Of a stretch of 64,000 nt of DNA, positions 9,046-17,033 are shown piece by piece. Both the position numbers and the translations under genes were made by a program. The notes under the pieces are model-generated. The model was not told where the DNA came from, did no database searches, and saw only the letters and a list, made by a program, of their open reading frames with translations. This DNA comes from Azomonas macrocytogenes (GTDB taxonomy: Bacteria > Pseudomonadota > Gammaproteobacteria > Pseudomonadales > Pseudomonadaceae), in NCBI RefSeq assembly GCF_014191985.1, contig NZ_JACHXI010000006.1, positions 62,001-126,000 on the forward strand. Direction: 5' to 3'. The stretch's first letter is position 1; each line of letters starts with the position of its first letter.

Positions 9046-9915
9046 ATGAACAGACAACACATCCAGATTTTCACCAGTGCCGATGGCCAGGCGCAGCTTG
9101 ATGTGGCTCTGGATAAAGAAACCGTCTGGCTGACGCAGGAGCAGATGTGCGAACTGTTCGGGCGGGAGCGTTCGGTCATCACCAAGCACATTCTCAATGT
9201 GTTCAAGGAGGGGGAACTGGTGCGCGATTCAGTATGTGCAAAATTTGCACGTACTGCCGAGGATGGCAAAACCTACCAGACGCAGTTCTACAACCTCGAC
9301 GTCATCATCTCGGTTGGCTATCGGATCAAGTCCCCACGTGGCGTGCAGTTCCGCCAATGGGCCACCGGTGTGCTGCGCCAGCATCTGGTCGATGGCTATA
9401 CGCTGAACCAGCGCCGTTTGGCCGAGCGCGGCATCGAGTTCGAGCAGGCGGTGAGCCTGCTGTCGCGCACGTTGGCCAACCAGCAGCTTGTCTCGGATGA
9501 AGGTCGCGCCGTGTTGCAGGTGATTGGCGACTACGCCCGCAGTTGGAGCCTGCTGCAAGGCTGTGACGAGCAGAGTTTGCAAGAACAGAACGCCCGTCAG
9601 AACGGCATGCTGGCGCTGGACGATGCGCTGGCGGCCATTGCGCAATTGAAGGCGGAACTGATCGCCAAGGGCGAGGCCACGGAGTTGTTCGGCCAGTTGC
9701 GTGGCGAGGGGTTGGCTTCCGCCATTGCCACCATCGAGCAGGGTTTTGGCGATGAGCTGTTCTACCCTAACGTGGCCAGCCGGGCGGCGCATCTGCTGTA
9801 TTTCGTCATCAAGAACCACCCACTGGCCGATGGCAACAAGCGTACGGGTTCGTTTCTGTTCCTGTGGTATCTGCGCTTGAACCAGCAACTGCTGGCGCAG
9901 CCTGTGAGCGGTTGA
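9046..9915 (+). CDS. RhuM family protein with C-terminal Fic/Doc-like domain, truncated
   Basis: A 289-residue product with good ribosome site (GGGAGG). The N-terminal half is the RhuM/virulence-associated domain (VWLTQEQMCELFGRERSVI, a helix-turn-helix-like region, then GVQFRQWATGVLRQH). The C-terminal half carries HPLADGNKRTG, a Doc-type Fic motif. RhuM genes are commonly found inside type I restriction operons. The frame ends at a TGA at 9913-9915 created by a lost base; a compensating extra base a few nucleotides later restores the original frame, leaving the last roughly 40 residues detached. The truncated product may retain the RhuM part. Confidence 0.75.
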   Translation: MNRQHIQIFTSADGQAQLDVALDKETVWLTQEQMCELFGRERSVITKHILNVFKEGELVRDSVCAKFARTAEDGKTYQTQFYNLDVIISVGYRIKSPRGVQFRQWATGVLRQHLVDGYTLNQRRLAERGIEFEQAVSLLSRTLANQQLVSDEGRAVLQVIGDYARSWSLLQGCDEQSLQEQNARQNGMLALDDALAAIAQLKAELIAKGEATELFGQLRGEGLASAIATIEQGFGDELFYPNVASRAAHLLYFVIKNHPLADGNKRTGSFLFLWYLRLNQQLLAQPVSG

Positions 9916-9924
9916 TCAACGACC

Positions 9925-10047
9925 AATACCTTGGTGGCGCTGGCCCTGTTGGTGGCCGAAAGTCTGCCCGAGCAGAAGGAATTGATGGTTCGCCTGATCG
10001 AGCATTTCGTGCTGCTCAGGGCGGATACGGAAGGGGAACACCCGTGA
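9925..10047 (+). pseudogene. Detached C-terminus of the RhuM-Fic gene
   Basis: In the same frame as the gene ending at 9915, this stretch reads NTLVALALLVAESLPEQK and on to EHFVLLRADTEGEHP, then TGA at 10045. It is the expected C-terminal helix pair of the RhuM-Fic family. It is cut off by the local minus-one/plus-one indel pair between 9904 and 9924. Confidence 0.65.
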
Positions 10048-10120
10048 GCGAGACTGAATAACAACGCGAAGACCTTCTGCCCCATCACCCTCTGATCAAC
10101 CTTCGCGGAACGGACCTCCG

Positions 10121-10665
10121 ATGCACTCATTGCTTTGCCTGTTGCTGACCATGCTCGCGCCTTTCGCCTTCGCCCAGGCCATCCTCAACAGCAGCGCCGA
10201 GCTGGATACCCCCACCGGAACGCTGCACAGCAGCCTGATGCTGCCCAAGTCCGAGCAACGCCTGCCGGTCGCACTGCTGATTGCCGGCTCCGGCCCGACC
10301 GATCACAATGGCAACGATCCACAAATGCGCAACGACAGCCTTAAGCGCCTGGCCCAGGTGCTGGCCAGAAGCGGCATCGCCAGCCTGCGCTACGACAAGC
10401 GCGGTATTGCCGCCATCCAGGCCGCAGGGCCGGACGAGCGTGCTCTGAGCGTCGAGCGTTACGCCGAGGATGCCATCGCCTGGAACTGGCAATTGAAGGC
10501 CGATCCACGTTTCGGCCAGTTGATCTTGATCGGCCACAGCAAAGGCGCCCTGATCGCCAGCCTCGCCGTGCAGGAAGGACGCAGCTGCCACTGGCCAACG
10601 TGCTGGGTAACGGCGTCGTCGAGTTCATCAAGCGCACGCTTGCCTACCATGATCGCGAAAGCGGC
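10121..10665 (+). pseudogene. Broken alpha/beta hydrolase (N-terminal part)
   Basis: The first roughly 152 residues are a normal exported alpha/beta hydrolase: signal peptide (LLTMLAPFAFAQA), oxyanion segment LIAGSGPTDHNGN, SLRYDKRG, and nucleophile elbow GHSKG with Ser140. After AVQEG the frame loses likeness. A second frame at about 10580-10665 (PLANVLGNGVVEFIKRTLAY) could be the gene's own C-terminus, which implies an internal deletion plus a shift. The original frame continues straight into hsdR-derived sequence until TAG at 10745. The acid and histidine of the triad are missing. Confidence 0.65.
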
Positions 10666-10666
10666 T

Positions 10667-11140
10667 GATAAGAAGCTGGATATCGTCAAGTTCACCACGG
10701 TGGACCGCAAGCGTTCCGACGCGGACAGGAACAGTGCGCTCAAGTAGATCCTGGACAATGCCATCGTGGCAGTGGAGACGGCGCGGGTCATCGAGGAACT
10801 GATCCAGATGGCCAAGGACTTCCAGGCAGCACTGGAACGCGAAGCTGCGCTGGGGCTGAATCCGGACGAGATCGCCTTCTACGATGCACTGGCCAACAAT
10901 GAAAGCGCGGTACGGGAGCTGGGCGATGAAATCCTCAAGAAGATCGCCGTCGAGATCACCGAGAAGCTGCGGGGTAGCACCACGGTGGATTGGCAGGTGC
11001 GCGAGAGTGTGCGCGCCCGGCTGCGAATTCTGGTGCGGCGGACTTTGCAGAAGTGGAAGTACCCGCCCGACCAGCAACCCGATGCGGTTGAGTTGGTACT
11101 CAAGCAGGCGGAATCGTTATCGAACGAGTGGTCGAAATAA
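10667..11140 (+). pseudogene. hsdR: Remnant of type I restriction endonuclease HsdR, C-terminal end
   Basis: The 3' portion of a type I restriction subunit (DUF3387 region). RNSALK-stop-ILDNAIVA is interrupted by TAG at 10745-10747, where glutamine is expected. It then jumps to ARVIEELIQMAKDFQ, skipping some 70 residues usually present, and runs through LANNESAVRELGDEILKKIA and RESVRARLRILVRR to a natural end at 11140. The helicase and nuclease domains are absent. Together with the hsdM scraps at 7.7 kb this brackets a former hsd operon. Confidence 0.75.
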
Positions 11141-11218
11141 GTTGATGCAGGGCGAGGCGAGCCGAAACGGCATCTGCTATCGACGATGACTGAGCGTTGG
11201 AACTTCCGGAAGATACAA

Positions 11219-11248
11219 AACAGGCCCATGGCGTGGCATGGGCCTGTT
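11219..11248 (-). terminator. Rho-independent terminator of the Tim44-like gene
   Basis: A 12-bp perfect stem (AACAGGCCCATG at 11219-11230 with CATGGGCCTGTT at 11237-11248) with a six-base loop. On the minus strand it is followed by TTTTG, and it lies 40 bp after the stop of the gene ending at 11288. Confidence 0.85.
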
Positions 11249-11287
11249 TGCGGCAGGCGGCCCGGAGTCGGGCGCTGCCACGTGAGG

Positions 11288-12118
11288 TCAGGTGTTCTGG
11301 CGGACGCCGGCGACCAGCCAGGGCTGGTTTTCACCCTGGGTCCGTTCCATGCGCCAGCTTTCGCTGAACGGTTCGCCCTGGTCGAAGCGCGAGGTCTTGG
11401 CGGTACCGCTGAAGGTTACGGTAGCGACGGTTTTGTCGGCCAGGTCGTCGACGCCATCGAGCTGGACCTGCAGGTTGTCGATGTAGGTCGCTTGATAGCC
11501 GTCACCCAGTTCCTGGCGTTCTTTTTTGAGCAGTTGCAGCATCTGCGGCGTGACGAACTCGGCGATCTTGTCCATCTCGTTGGTATCCCAATGCTGCTGC
11601 AGGGCCATGAAGTGGGTGCGTGCGTTCTCGACGAAGCGCTGTTCGCTGAACCAGGCCGGGGCCTTGATCAGCGCCGCGCCGGGGGCACGCGACGTACCAC
11701 CAGGCACCTGCTGTTGCGGCATCTGCCGTTGCAGTGGCGCATGTCCGGCCATGGCCGGCTGATGCTGGCGACGCTTGCGCGCGATGATGAAGCGGAACAC
11801 CAGAAAGGCGACCAGTGCGATAAGGAGGATATCCAGGAGCTGGATGCCTTCGAAGCCGTCGCCCATGAACATCGAAGCGAGCAGGCCACCGGCGGCAATG
11901 CCGGCCAGCGGACCGAGCCAGCGCGAAGCACCGCTGGGCGCAGGTTGTTGCGGTGGCGCGGCAGGGTTGGCGTGAGGTTGCTGCTGCGGGGCCTGGCGAG
12001 TCTGGTGGCTGGGCGCCGAGCCCATGCTTTGGCCGCCGCCGAAGCGCTTGGCGGAAGCCTCCAGGCTCAGGGTCAGAGCGAGGCAGAAGACCATGAAGAT
12101 ACTGAGAAAACGTTGCAT
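11288..12118 (-). CDS. Tim44-like domain membrane protein
   Basis: A 276-residue protein with a signal peptide (MQRFLSIFMVFCLALTLSLE), a Gln/Pro/Ala-rich linker at about 30-65, two hydrophobic segments (about 67-87 and 92-112), and a C-terminal Tim44-like domain (about 150-276; WFSEQRFVENARTHFMALQQ). Such proteins are common in Pseudomonas and are thought to be membrane-associated. The mitochondrial Tim44 role in import does not transfer directly. It is followed by a strong terminator and lies downstream of the type II secretion operon with a 141-bp gap, so it is probably transcribed separately. Confidence 0.85.
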   Translation of the reverse strand: MQRFLSIFMVFCLALTLSLEASAKRFGGGQSMGSAPSHQTRQAPQQQPHANPAAPPQQPAPSGASRWLGPLAGIAAGGLLASMFMGDGFEGIQLLDILLIALVAFLVFRFIIARKRRQHQPAMAGHAPLQRQMPQQQVPGGTSRAPGAALIKAPAWFSEQRFVENARTHFMALQQHWDTNEMDKIAEFVTPQMLQLLKKERQELGDGYQATYIDNLQVQLDGVDDLADKTVATVTFSGTAKTSRFDQGEPFSESWRMERTQGENQPWLVAGVRQNT

Positions 12119-12259
12119 GGCAGTTTCCCGATTAATGAGTCACGCCGCCATGTTGCCCAGCATTACGAGGGAAAAGCCAAAGATAAATGTATCCGTCTTT
12201 TACCCTTGCGGTTCGCTTGGCGGGGGTGTACTCGCCTATTCGTATTCTGCCGGAATCCG

Positions 12260-12772
12260 CTATTGCGCCGCCCGCAGCGTCACGCCGGCATTCACCAACC
12301 CGTCACCCATGCGCTGCAGATTGCTTCGGTCCAGCTGTATGCCTTGCCTTTGCAGCTCCGCCAACCAGCTCAGCAGGGTCACGGCAGCAGCATTGGGTAG
12401 ATTGATGGTCAGGGTGCCATCGCCGCCATTGTCGAGGCTTTCCACGATCAGGCCGCGTTGCTGGGCCGTCTGGGTGACCAGCCCCTGCAGTTGCTCGGGC
12501 GCTACGGTGGGGTGCGGGATGCGGGACATTTGCCGGGCCAGGTCGGTGTTCTGCTCGATGTGGGCGTGCAGGTCGCGTTGTTGCTGGTAATAGCTGCGCG
12601 CCTCGATCAACGAGCGCTGTGCCGGCTGCCAGACGGCGAGATAGAGGACCAGCGCCAACAGCACGGCGCCGAGCAGGATGAGGGCCTGGCGGTCGCGGGT
12701 AGGCAGTTTCTGCCAGCGCTGCCAGAGCGGCGACTGCTCGAGCGCGGTGTTCAGCTGTTCCTGGAAGCGCAT
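12260..12772 (-). CDS. gspM: Type II secretion system protein M
   Basis: A 170-residue bitopic inner-membrane protein: a short cytoplasmic N-terminus, one membrane segment (ALILLGAVLLALVLYLAVW, about 30-48), a coiled-coil-like stretch and a periplasmic ferredoxin-like domain. GspM partners GspL in the inner-membrane platform. It is the last gene of the gsp operon and starts two bases after the gspL stop. Confidence 0.9.
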   Translation of the reverse strand: MRFQEQLNTALEQSPLWQRWQKLPTRDRQALILLGAVLLALVLYLAVWQPAQRSLIEARSYYQQQRDLHAHIEQNTDLARQMSRIPHPTVAPEQLQGLVTQTAQQRGLIVESLDNGGDGTLTINLPNAAAVTLLSWLAELQRQGIQLDRSNLQRMGDGLVNAGVTLRAAQ

Positions 12773-12774
12773 CG

Positions 12775-13911
12775 TTAACCTCCTATCGTGACGCGGGCGC
12801 TGACGAGATTGCCGTCGCGGTTGGCCGAGCCCAGTTGCACGGCCTGGCCGTTCTCGCCCAGCTGCTGGCGAAATTGCTCCAGCGTGGCGAAATCCGGGGC
12901 GCTGACCTGCAGCACCAGCCCGCCACCCTGCAGGTTGTAATCCAGTTGCTGGATGACCACCGGCGTGCCGGCGGCGATCACCATGGCGGTCTGTTCCAGC
13001 AGGCCCAGGAAGTTTGCCGAGGATTGGGTGGTCATGTTCAGGTGTTCGTCGAACTGCGTCCGCAGGTTGATGATTCGGTGATCCTCGGGGAATAGCTCAC
13101 GATACTGCGCCAGGCTGGCGTCGGCATAGCGATCGCCCTGGTGGCGCAGGTACCAGCTCTGGCCGAGGGTGAAGCCGAGCTGGATCAACAGGAGCAGGCC
13201 GAGCAGCGCCAGCACCGGTTTCCAGCGGTCGAGCCCTTGCCCGGTGCTGCGTGTGGCGAATTCGCCCTGGGCCAGGTTCACCGCTGCCGCGCGCCCGGCG
13301 GCGAGCCAGCGATAAGGCTCGTCCAGCAGGTGATATGTCTCGACCTGTTCCGGGGGTTCGGCTGTAGTGCCCTGGGCGTGGCGCGGCTGCGGACACTGCT
13401 CGGCGAGCAGCGGCCAGTTGGCCGTGGCGAATGCCAGGCGCACCTCCTGGCTGCCACCGAGCAGGCCGCGTGTGCCGAGAAACAGCAGTTGCGTAGCTTC
13501 GCGGGGTAGCAGGTCGGCATCTACATGGATGGTCGTCGCCTCCAGACCCAGTACGTTCAACTGGCCGAGCCAGTGCGCCAGCAGGCTGCGGCGAATGGCC
13601 ACGACTCGGTTGCGGCCGTCGGCCAGCAGCTCGCCACGCGCCAGATGCAGTTCGTCGACGTTCTCTGCCAGCAACTCCTCGACGGCGTAGGCCGTTGCCT
13701 GCTCGACCCAGCGTGCCTTGCGGGTCGGCAGTTGCACGGCGAAGAAGCTGCAGCTTTCCACCGGAATCACCAGCGCCAGCGGGCCACGTGCGGCGGCGGC
13801 GCATTCGGTCAGGTTCAGCGTCGCGCCGGGACCGTCGTCGGGCAACCAGTACACAGGGGTTTCGGCCGTGAGCCTGGTGCCCGCGTCGGCGGGTAGGAAC
13901 AGCATGTCCAT
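12775..13911 (-). CDS. gspL: Type II secretion system protein L
   Basis: A 378-residue protein with a cytoplasmic actin-like domain (about 1-230), one membrane helix (PVLALLGLLLLIQLGFTLGQ) and a periplasmic domain. GspL docks the ATPase GspE to the inner-membrane platform. The ATG at 13911 is used, because the frame upstream of it lies inside gspK and lacks family likeness; the gap from the gspK stop is then seven bases. Confidence 0.9.
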   Translation of the reverse strand: MDMLFLPADAGTRLTAETPVYWLPDDGPGATLNLTECAAAARGPLALVIPVESCSFFAVQLPTRKARWVEQATAYAVEELLAENVDELHLARGELLADGRNRVVAIRRSLLAHWLGQLNVLGLEATTIHVDADLLPREATQLLFLGTRGLLGGSQEVRLAFATANWPLLAEQCPQPRHAQGTTAEPPEQVETYHLLDEPYRWLAAGRAAAVNLAQGEFATRSTGQGLDRWKPVLALLGLLLLIQLGFTLGQSWYLRHQGDRYADASLAQYRELFPEDHRIINLRTQFDEHLNMTTQSSANFLGLLEQTAMVIAAGTPVVIQQLDYNLQGGGLVLQVSAPDFATLEQFRQQLGENGQAVQLGSANRDGNLVSARVTIGG

Positions 13912-13918
13912 GGACGGG

Positions 13919-14890
13919 TCAGTCTCCTTCGTTGAGCAGGCGCGGCGGTTGCCCGAAATTACGCTGTAGTACGCGAATGCTGCCGTCGTCCTCGCGCTTG
14001 AGCAGGCTGGCCAGCACCAGCCGCCGTCCACCCAGGCGCACCTCGCTGGTGACCTGGAAGTATTGACTCTTCACCGCCAGTTGCGTGCCTTTCAGTTCGG
14101 TGCCACTCAAGGCTGGTTGGGCGAGAAAGCTGGCGATATCGCGAAAGCCTTTGGCCGGGCGTTCCTGCAGGGCGGCGGCGATGGTATCCAGTGACAGCTT
14201 ATCGTCAAGGCTGGCGATCACCGGGGCGCTGGCGGTATTGATATTGATCGCTGCATCCTCTGGCAAGGCGCTGACGAGGGGCGCCAGGCGCTGGTAGTCC
14301 GCGTCACGCATGTCCAGCAGCAGGCGCAGTTCGGAAACGTCGTACAACCGGCGGTCGGCCGTGCGGTAGGGCGGGTCGAGGCGCTGGTATTCGAGATCCT
14401 CGGCGCCGTAGAGCTGGCCCGGGCTCTGGTCACGGTCCTGCCAGTCGACCAGTCGCTCAGCATAGGGCGCCTCAATGCCCAGTTGCAGCAACAGGCGGCG
14501 GAACTGGGCGATGGCGGCGGTATTGGGTTGCTGGTTCTGTACCAGACTATTGAGATTGAAGCGCCCGGCCAGATCCTCGATACGCACGTTGATCGCGCCG
14601 GCCTCGATGGGCAAGGCCGGCAGCGGTCGCGCCCAGGCTTCGCCGAGGTGATCGATGGAGCCATTGGTCTTGTCCGCTTGTGTATCACGGCGCAGGATCG
14701 CCTTGGCCAGCACCTCGCCGCCCAGCGCATAGTGCCAGGCCTGGCGGGCCAGTACCTGGTTGGCCGTGGTGCGGATCGCCAGATGCTGGCGGGCGATCAT
14801 GCTGGCGCAGACCACGGTGACGATGACCACGATCAGCAGCACGGTAATCAGGGCGACGCCGCGTTGTTTTCTCACTGGCGCCCAGCCCAT
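13919..14890 (-). CDS. gspK: Type II secretion system minor pseudopilin K
   Basis: A 323-residue minor pseudopilin. The N-terminal segment RGVALITVLLIVVIVTVV is the prepilin-type helix, cleaved after the glycine, and a large alpha-helical domain follows (two SAM-like folds). GspK caps the pseudopilus tip with GspI and GspJ. The ATG at 14890 overlaps gspJ by 19 bases; a GTG at 14875 that forms a GTGA overlap with the gspJ stop is an equally plausible start. Confidence 0.9.
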   Translation of the reverse strand: MGWAPVRKQRGVALITVLLIVVIVTVVCASMIARQHLAIRTTANQVLARQAWHYALGGEVLAKAILRRDTQADKTNGSIDHLGEAWARPLPALPIEAGAINVRIEDLAGRFNLNSLVQNQQPNTAAIAQFRRLLLQLGIEAPYAERLVDWQDRDQSPGQLYGAEDLEYQRLDPPYRTADRRLYDVSELRLLLDMRDADYQRLAPLVSALPEDAAININTASAPVIASLDDKLSLDTIAAALQERPAKGFRDIASFLAQPALSGTELKGTQLAVKSQYFQVTSEVRLGGRRLVLASLLKREDDGSIRVLQRNFGQPPRLLNEGD

Positions 14891-15576
14891 GGCGGTAGGC
14901 CGTCGTGGGTATTGGCCGTCTCGCGGCGCGGCAGCGGGTCGGGCAGGCGCAACAGGCGGGTAATGCTGCCGTAGCGCGCGTGCTGGAAGGTTATTTCGAG
15001 TGCACGCGGCAGGCGCTCGGCAGCCACGGTGGGGTCGACGACCCTGGCGCGATCATAAGGTGGCCATTCCTGATGCCAGGTGGCATTTTCGTCCTGGTAG
15101 CGCAGCTGCATGTCGAGTACGCCGTCGAGCAGGCGTTGAATACGCGGCTGGCTATCCACTTCCCGGTCGAGCACGACCCAATAGAGACGCTCAAGATGCT
15201 GGTCGCTCAGGCGCCAGCGCACCCGCTGCAGTTCCGCCCGTGGCAGACCGGTCGGGTTGCGCCAGCCGCTGCGGGTGAATTCCAGCACCATGCCGCCTTC
15301 CTTGCTGTCGTGCTGAGCGATGAAGGCAACGCGCTCGTCGCCGAAGTTGTCGCGGATCGCCCGTGGTGTAATTTGCTGTATGTCGCGCTCGAAGGCCCAG
15401 ACGGCACGGCTCAGTTCGCGCAGGTACTGTTCCTGGGTCAGCGTGGCCGCATCGCTGCGCAGCACGGCTTCGAGCATGCGGTAGGTGCCGAGCCCGAGCA
15501 GGGCGAACAGGGCGATGGCAATCAGCACTTCCAGCAGCGTGAAGCCGGCCTGGTGTTCAGTGCGCGGTAGCGGCAT
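14872..15576 (-). CDS. gspJ: Type II secretion system minor pseudopilin J
   Basis: A 234-residue minor pseudopilin with the class III leader QAGFTLLEVLIAIALFALLG: cleavage before Phe and Glu at mature position five. The globular domain follows. It forms the pseudopilus tip with GspI and GspK. It overlaps gspI by 20 bases and gspK by 19, so the tip subunits are translationally coupled. Confidence 0.9.
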   Translation of the reverse strand: MPLPRTEHQAGFTLLEVLIAIALFALLGLGTYRMLEAVLRSDAATLTQEQYLRELSRAVWAFERDIQQITPRAIRDNFGDERVAFIAQHDSKEGGMVLEFTRSGWRNPTGLPRAELQRVRWRLSDQHLERLYWVVLDREVDSQPRIQRLLDGVLDMQLRYQDENATWHQEWPPYDRARVVDPTVAAERLPRALEITFQHARYGSITRLLRLPDPLPRRETANTHDGLPPWAGRQ

Positions 15577-16003
15577 CGGGCGCCTCCTGCTCTTGCTGCT
15601 CTTGCTGCTCTTGGTCCTGCTCGGTTACCTCAAGAAAGCCGGTCAGGCTGGTGAGCGCATGCGCGCTGGGCGAGCTTCTGGAGCGGCTGGGTATGGCAAC
15701 CCAGACAGTCGCCCGCAGCAGGCTCGGATCGCTGGTGGCCTCGATCAGGCTTTCCGTTGCCCAGCGGCGGTCGGCGTAATCCAGCTCGTGTTTTTCCCGC
15801 CCGGTGCCGGGTACGGGTTTGGCCAGTTGCAGTTCGGTGAGGCGGTTATCGGCGACCCAGCCGGCCAGGGTCAGGTCGGTGAGCCGGGCGGAGTTGGTCA
15901 GCGCCCGACTGGTGGCGGTGAGCACTGCGGCGGCGACGATGGCAAAGATGGCCAGGGCGACCATCACTTCGAGCAGGGTGAAACCGCCTGATCGGCGTGT
16001 CAT
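15557..16003 (-). CDS. gspI: Type II secretion system minor pseudopilin I
   Basis: A 148-residue minor pseudopilin with leader SGGFTLLEVMVALAIFAIVA. The fold ends near residue 122, and the protein then has an unusual low-complexity Glu/Gln tail (EQDQEQQEQQEQE) encoded by repeated 9-bp units at about 15587-15619. Typical GspI proteins are near 120-130 residues and lack this tail. It begins by overlapping gspH by four bases. Confidence 0.9.
   Translation of the reverse strand: MTRRSGGFTLLEVMVALAIFAIVAAAVLTATSRALTNSARLTDLTLAGWVADNRLTELQLAKPVPGTGREKHELDYADRRWATESLIEATSDPSLLRATVWVAIPSRSRSSPSAHALTSLTGFLEVTEQDQEQQEQQEQEAPDAATAH
15587..15619. repeat. Short tandem repeat inside the gspI 3' end
   Basis: The 9-mer CTCTTGCTG occurs twice in tandem (15590-15607), followed by a third, imperfect copy and preceded by a degenerate one. 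It encodes the Glu/Gln-rich tail of GspI in reverse. Copy-number change would add or remove three residues without a frameshift. Confidence 0.7.
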
Positions 16004-16599
16004 CGGCGTTTTTCCAGCCGTTGCGCCTGGGGCAGACGGAAACCGTCGCTGGCCAGCTGCCAGGTGTTGCCGCCGCTGCGGCGTTCAGAGAGTTGCAGGG
16101 TGAACGGCGAAAGCTCACCACTGGAGAGAATCAGCAGTTGCGGCTGCGGTCCCTTGGCTTGCCGCCGGCGCTCGGGCGGGCGAGTGAAATCCGTGTCCGT
16201 TGGCAGCGGCGCGGCCAGTTGCAGCGGAGTGCCGTCGAGTTGCAGGTCGAGCCGGGCCCAGCCCGGCAACTGGTGCAACGCGCCTTGCTCGGTGTCGAGC
16301 CAGCCGGCTCTGGCATCGTCGTAGCGCAGCACGCGGTAGCTCTGGTTATCCATCAGCAGGCCATATTCGCGGTTGTCCAGCACCGCTTCGTCGACCAGTA
16401 CACCGATCAGGCCGGCAAGCTGGCGGGCTTCGTCGCCCAGCTCGCGGGAGGTGCTGCCGCCGCTGCCGGCCAGTACCGCCAGGCTGACCAGGATGCCGAG
16501 AATGACCAGCACCACCATCAGCTCGATCAGGGTGAAGCCGCGTTCCTGGCCGCCACGTATAGGGCGACGGCGCAGGGCCGGCTGCCGGTACACGGTCAC
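16000..16599 (-). CDS. gspH: Type II secretion system minor pseudopilin H
   Basis: A 199-residue minor pseudopilin with leader ERGFTLIELMVVLVILGILV, including the conserved glycine before the cleavage site and Glu5. GspH links the tip complex to the GspG shaft. It overlaps gspG and gspI by four bases on each side. Confidence 0.9.
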   Translation of the reverse strand: MTVYRQPALRRRPIRGGQERGFTLIELMVVLVILGILVSLAVLAGSGGSTSRELGDEARQLAGLIGVLVDEAVLDNREYGLLMDNQSYRVLRYDDARAGWLDTEQGALHQLPGWARLDLQLDGTPLQLAAPLPTDTDFTRPPERRRQAKGPQPQLLILSSGELSPFTLQLSERRSGGNTWQLASDGFRLPQAQRLEKRR

Positions 16600-17033
16600 T
16601 GATCCCAGTTGCCGATGTCGGCGTTCAGGTCGGCGCCGCCGTCCCGGCCGTCGGCGCCCAGCGAGTAAAGATCGAAAGTGGTGCCATGGGTACCTGGCGA
16701 GAGGTACTGGTAATCATTGCCCCAGGGATCTTTCGGCAGGCGCTTGAGGTAACCGTCCGGGTTCCAGTTCTTGGGTGACGGGCTGCCGGCCGGTTTCTTC
16801 ACCAGGGCATCCAGGCCCTGCTGTGTGCTGGGGTAGCTGAAGTTGTCCAGCTTGTACATGTCCAGCGCCGCCGCGACCGCCTTGATATCGCCCTTGGCCA
16901 CGGTGACCTTGGCCTGGTCCGGGCGGCTCATCACCTGGGGTACGACCAGGGCCGCGAGAATGCCCAGGATCACCACGACCACCATGATTTCGATGAGGGT
17001 GAAGCCACCCTGTTTGCGCACACGCATTGTCAT
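16596..17033 (-). CDS. gspG: Type II secretion system major pseudopilin G
   Basis: A 145-residue major pseudopilin, leader QGGFTLIEIMVVVVILGILA. The conserved C-terminal calcium-binding region is visible in WGNDYQYLSPG and LGADGRDGG with acidic residues. It polymerises into the pseudopilus shaft that pushes exoproteins through the secretin. Size and motifs are typical. Confidence 0.95.
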   Translation of the reverse strand: MTMRVRKQGGFTLIEIMVVVVILGILAALVVPQVMSRPDQAKVTVAKGDIKAVAAALDMYKLDNFSYPSTQQGLDALVKKPAGSPSPKNWNPDGYLKRLPKDPWGNDYQYLSPGTHGTTFDLYSLGADGRDGGADLNADIGNWDQ

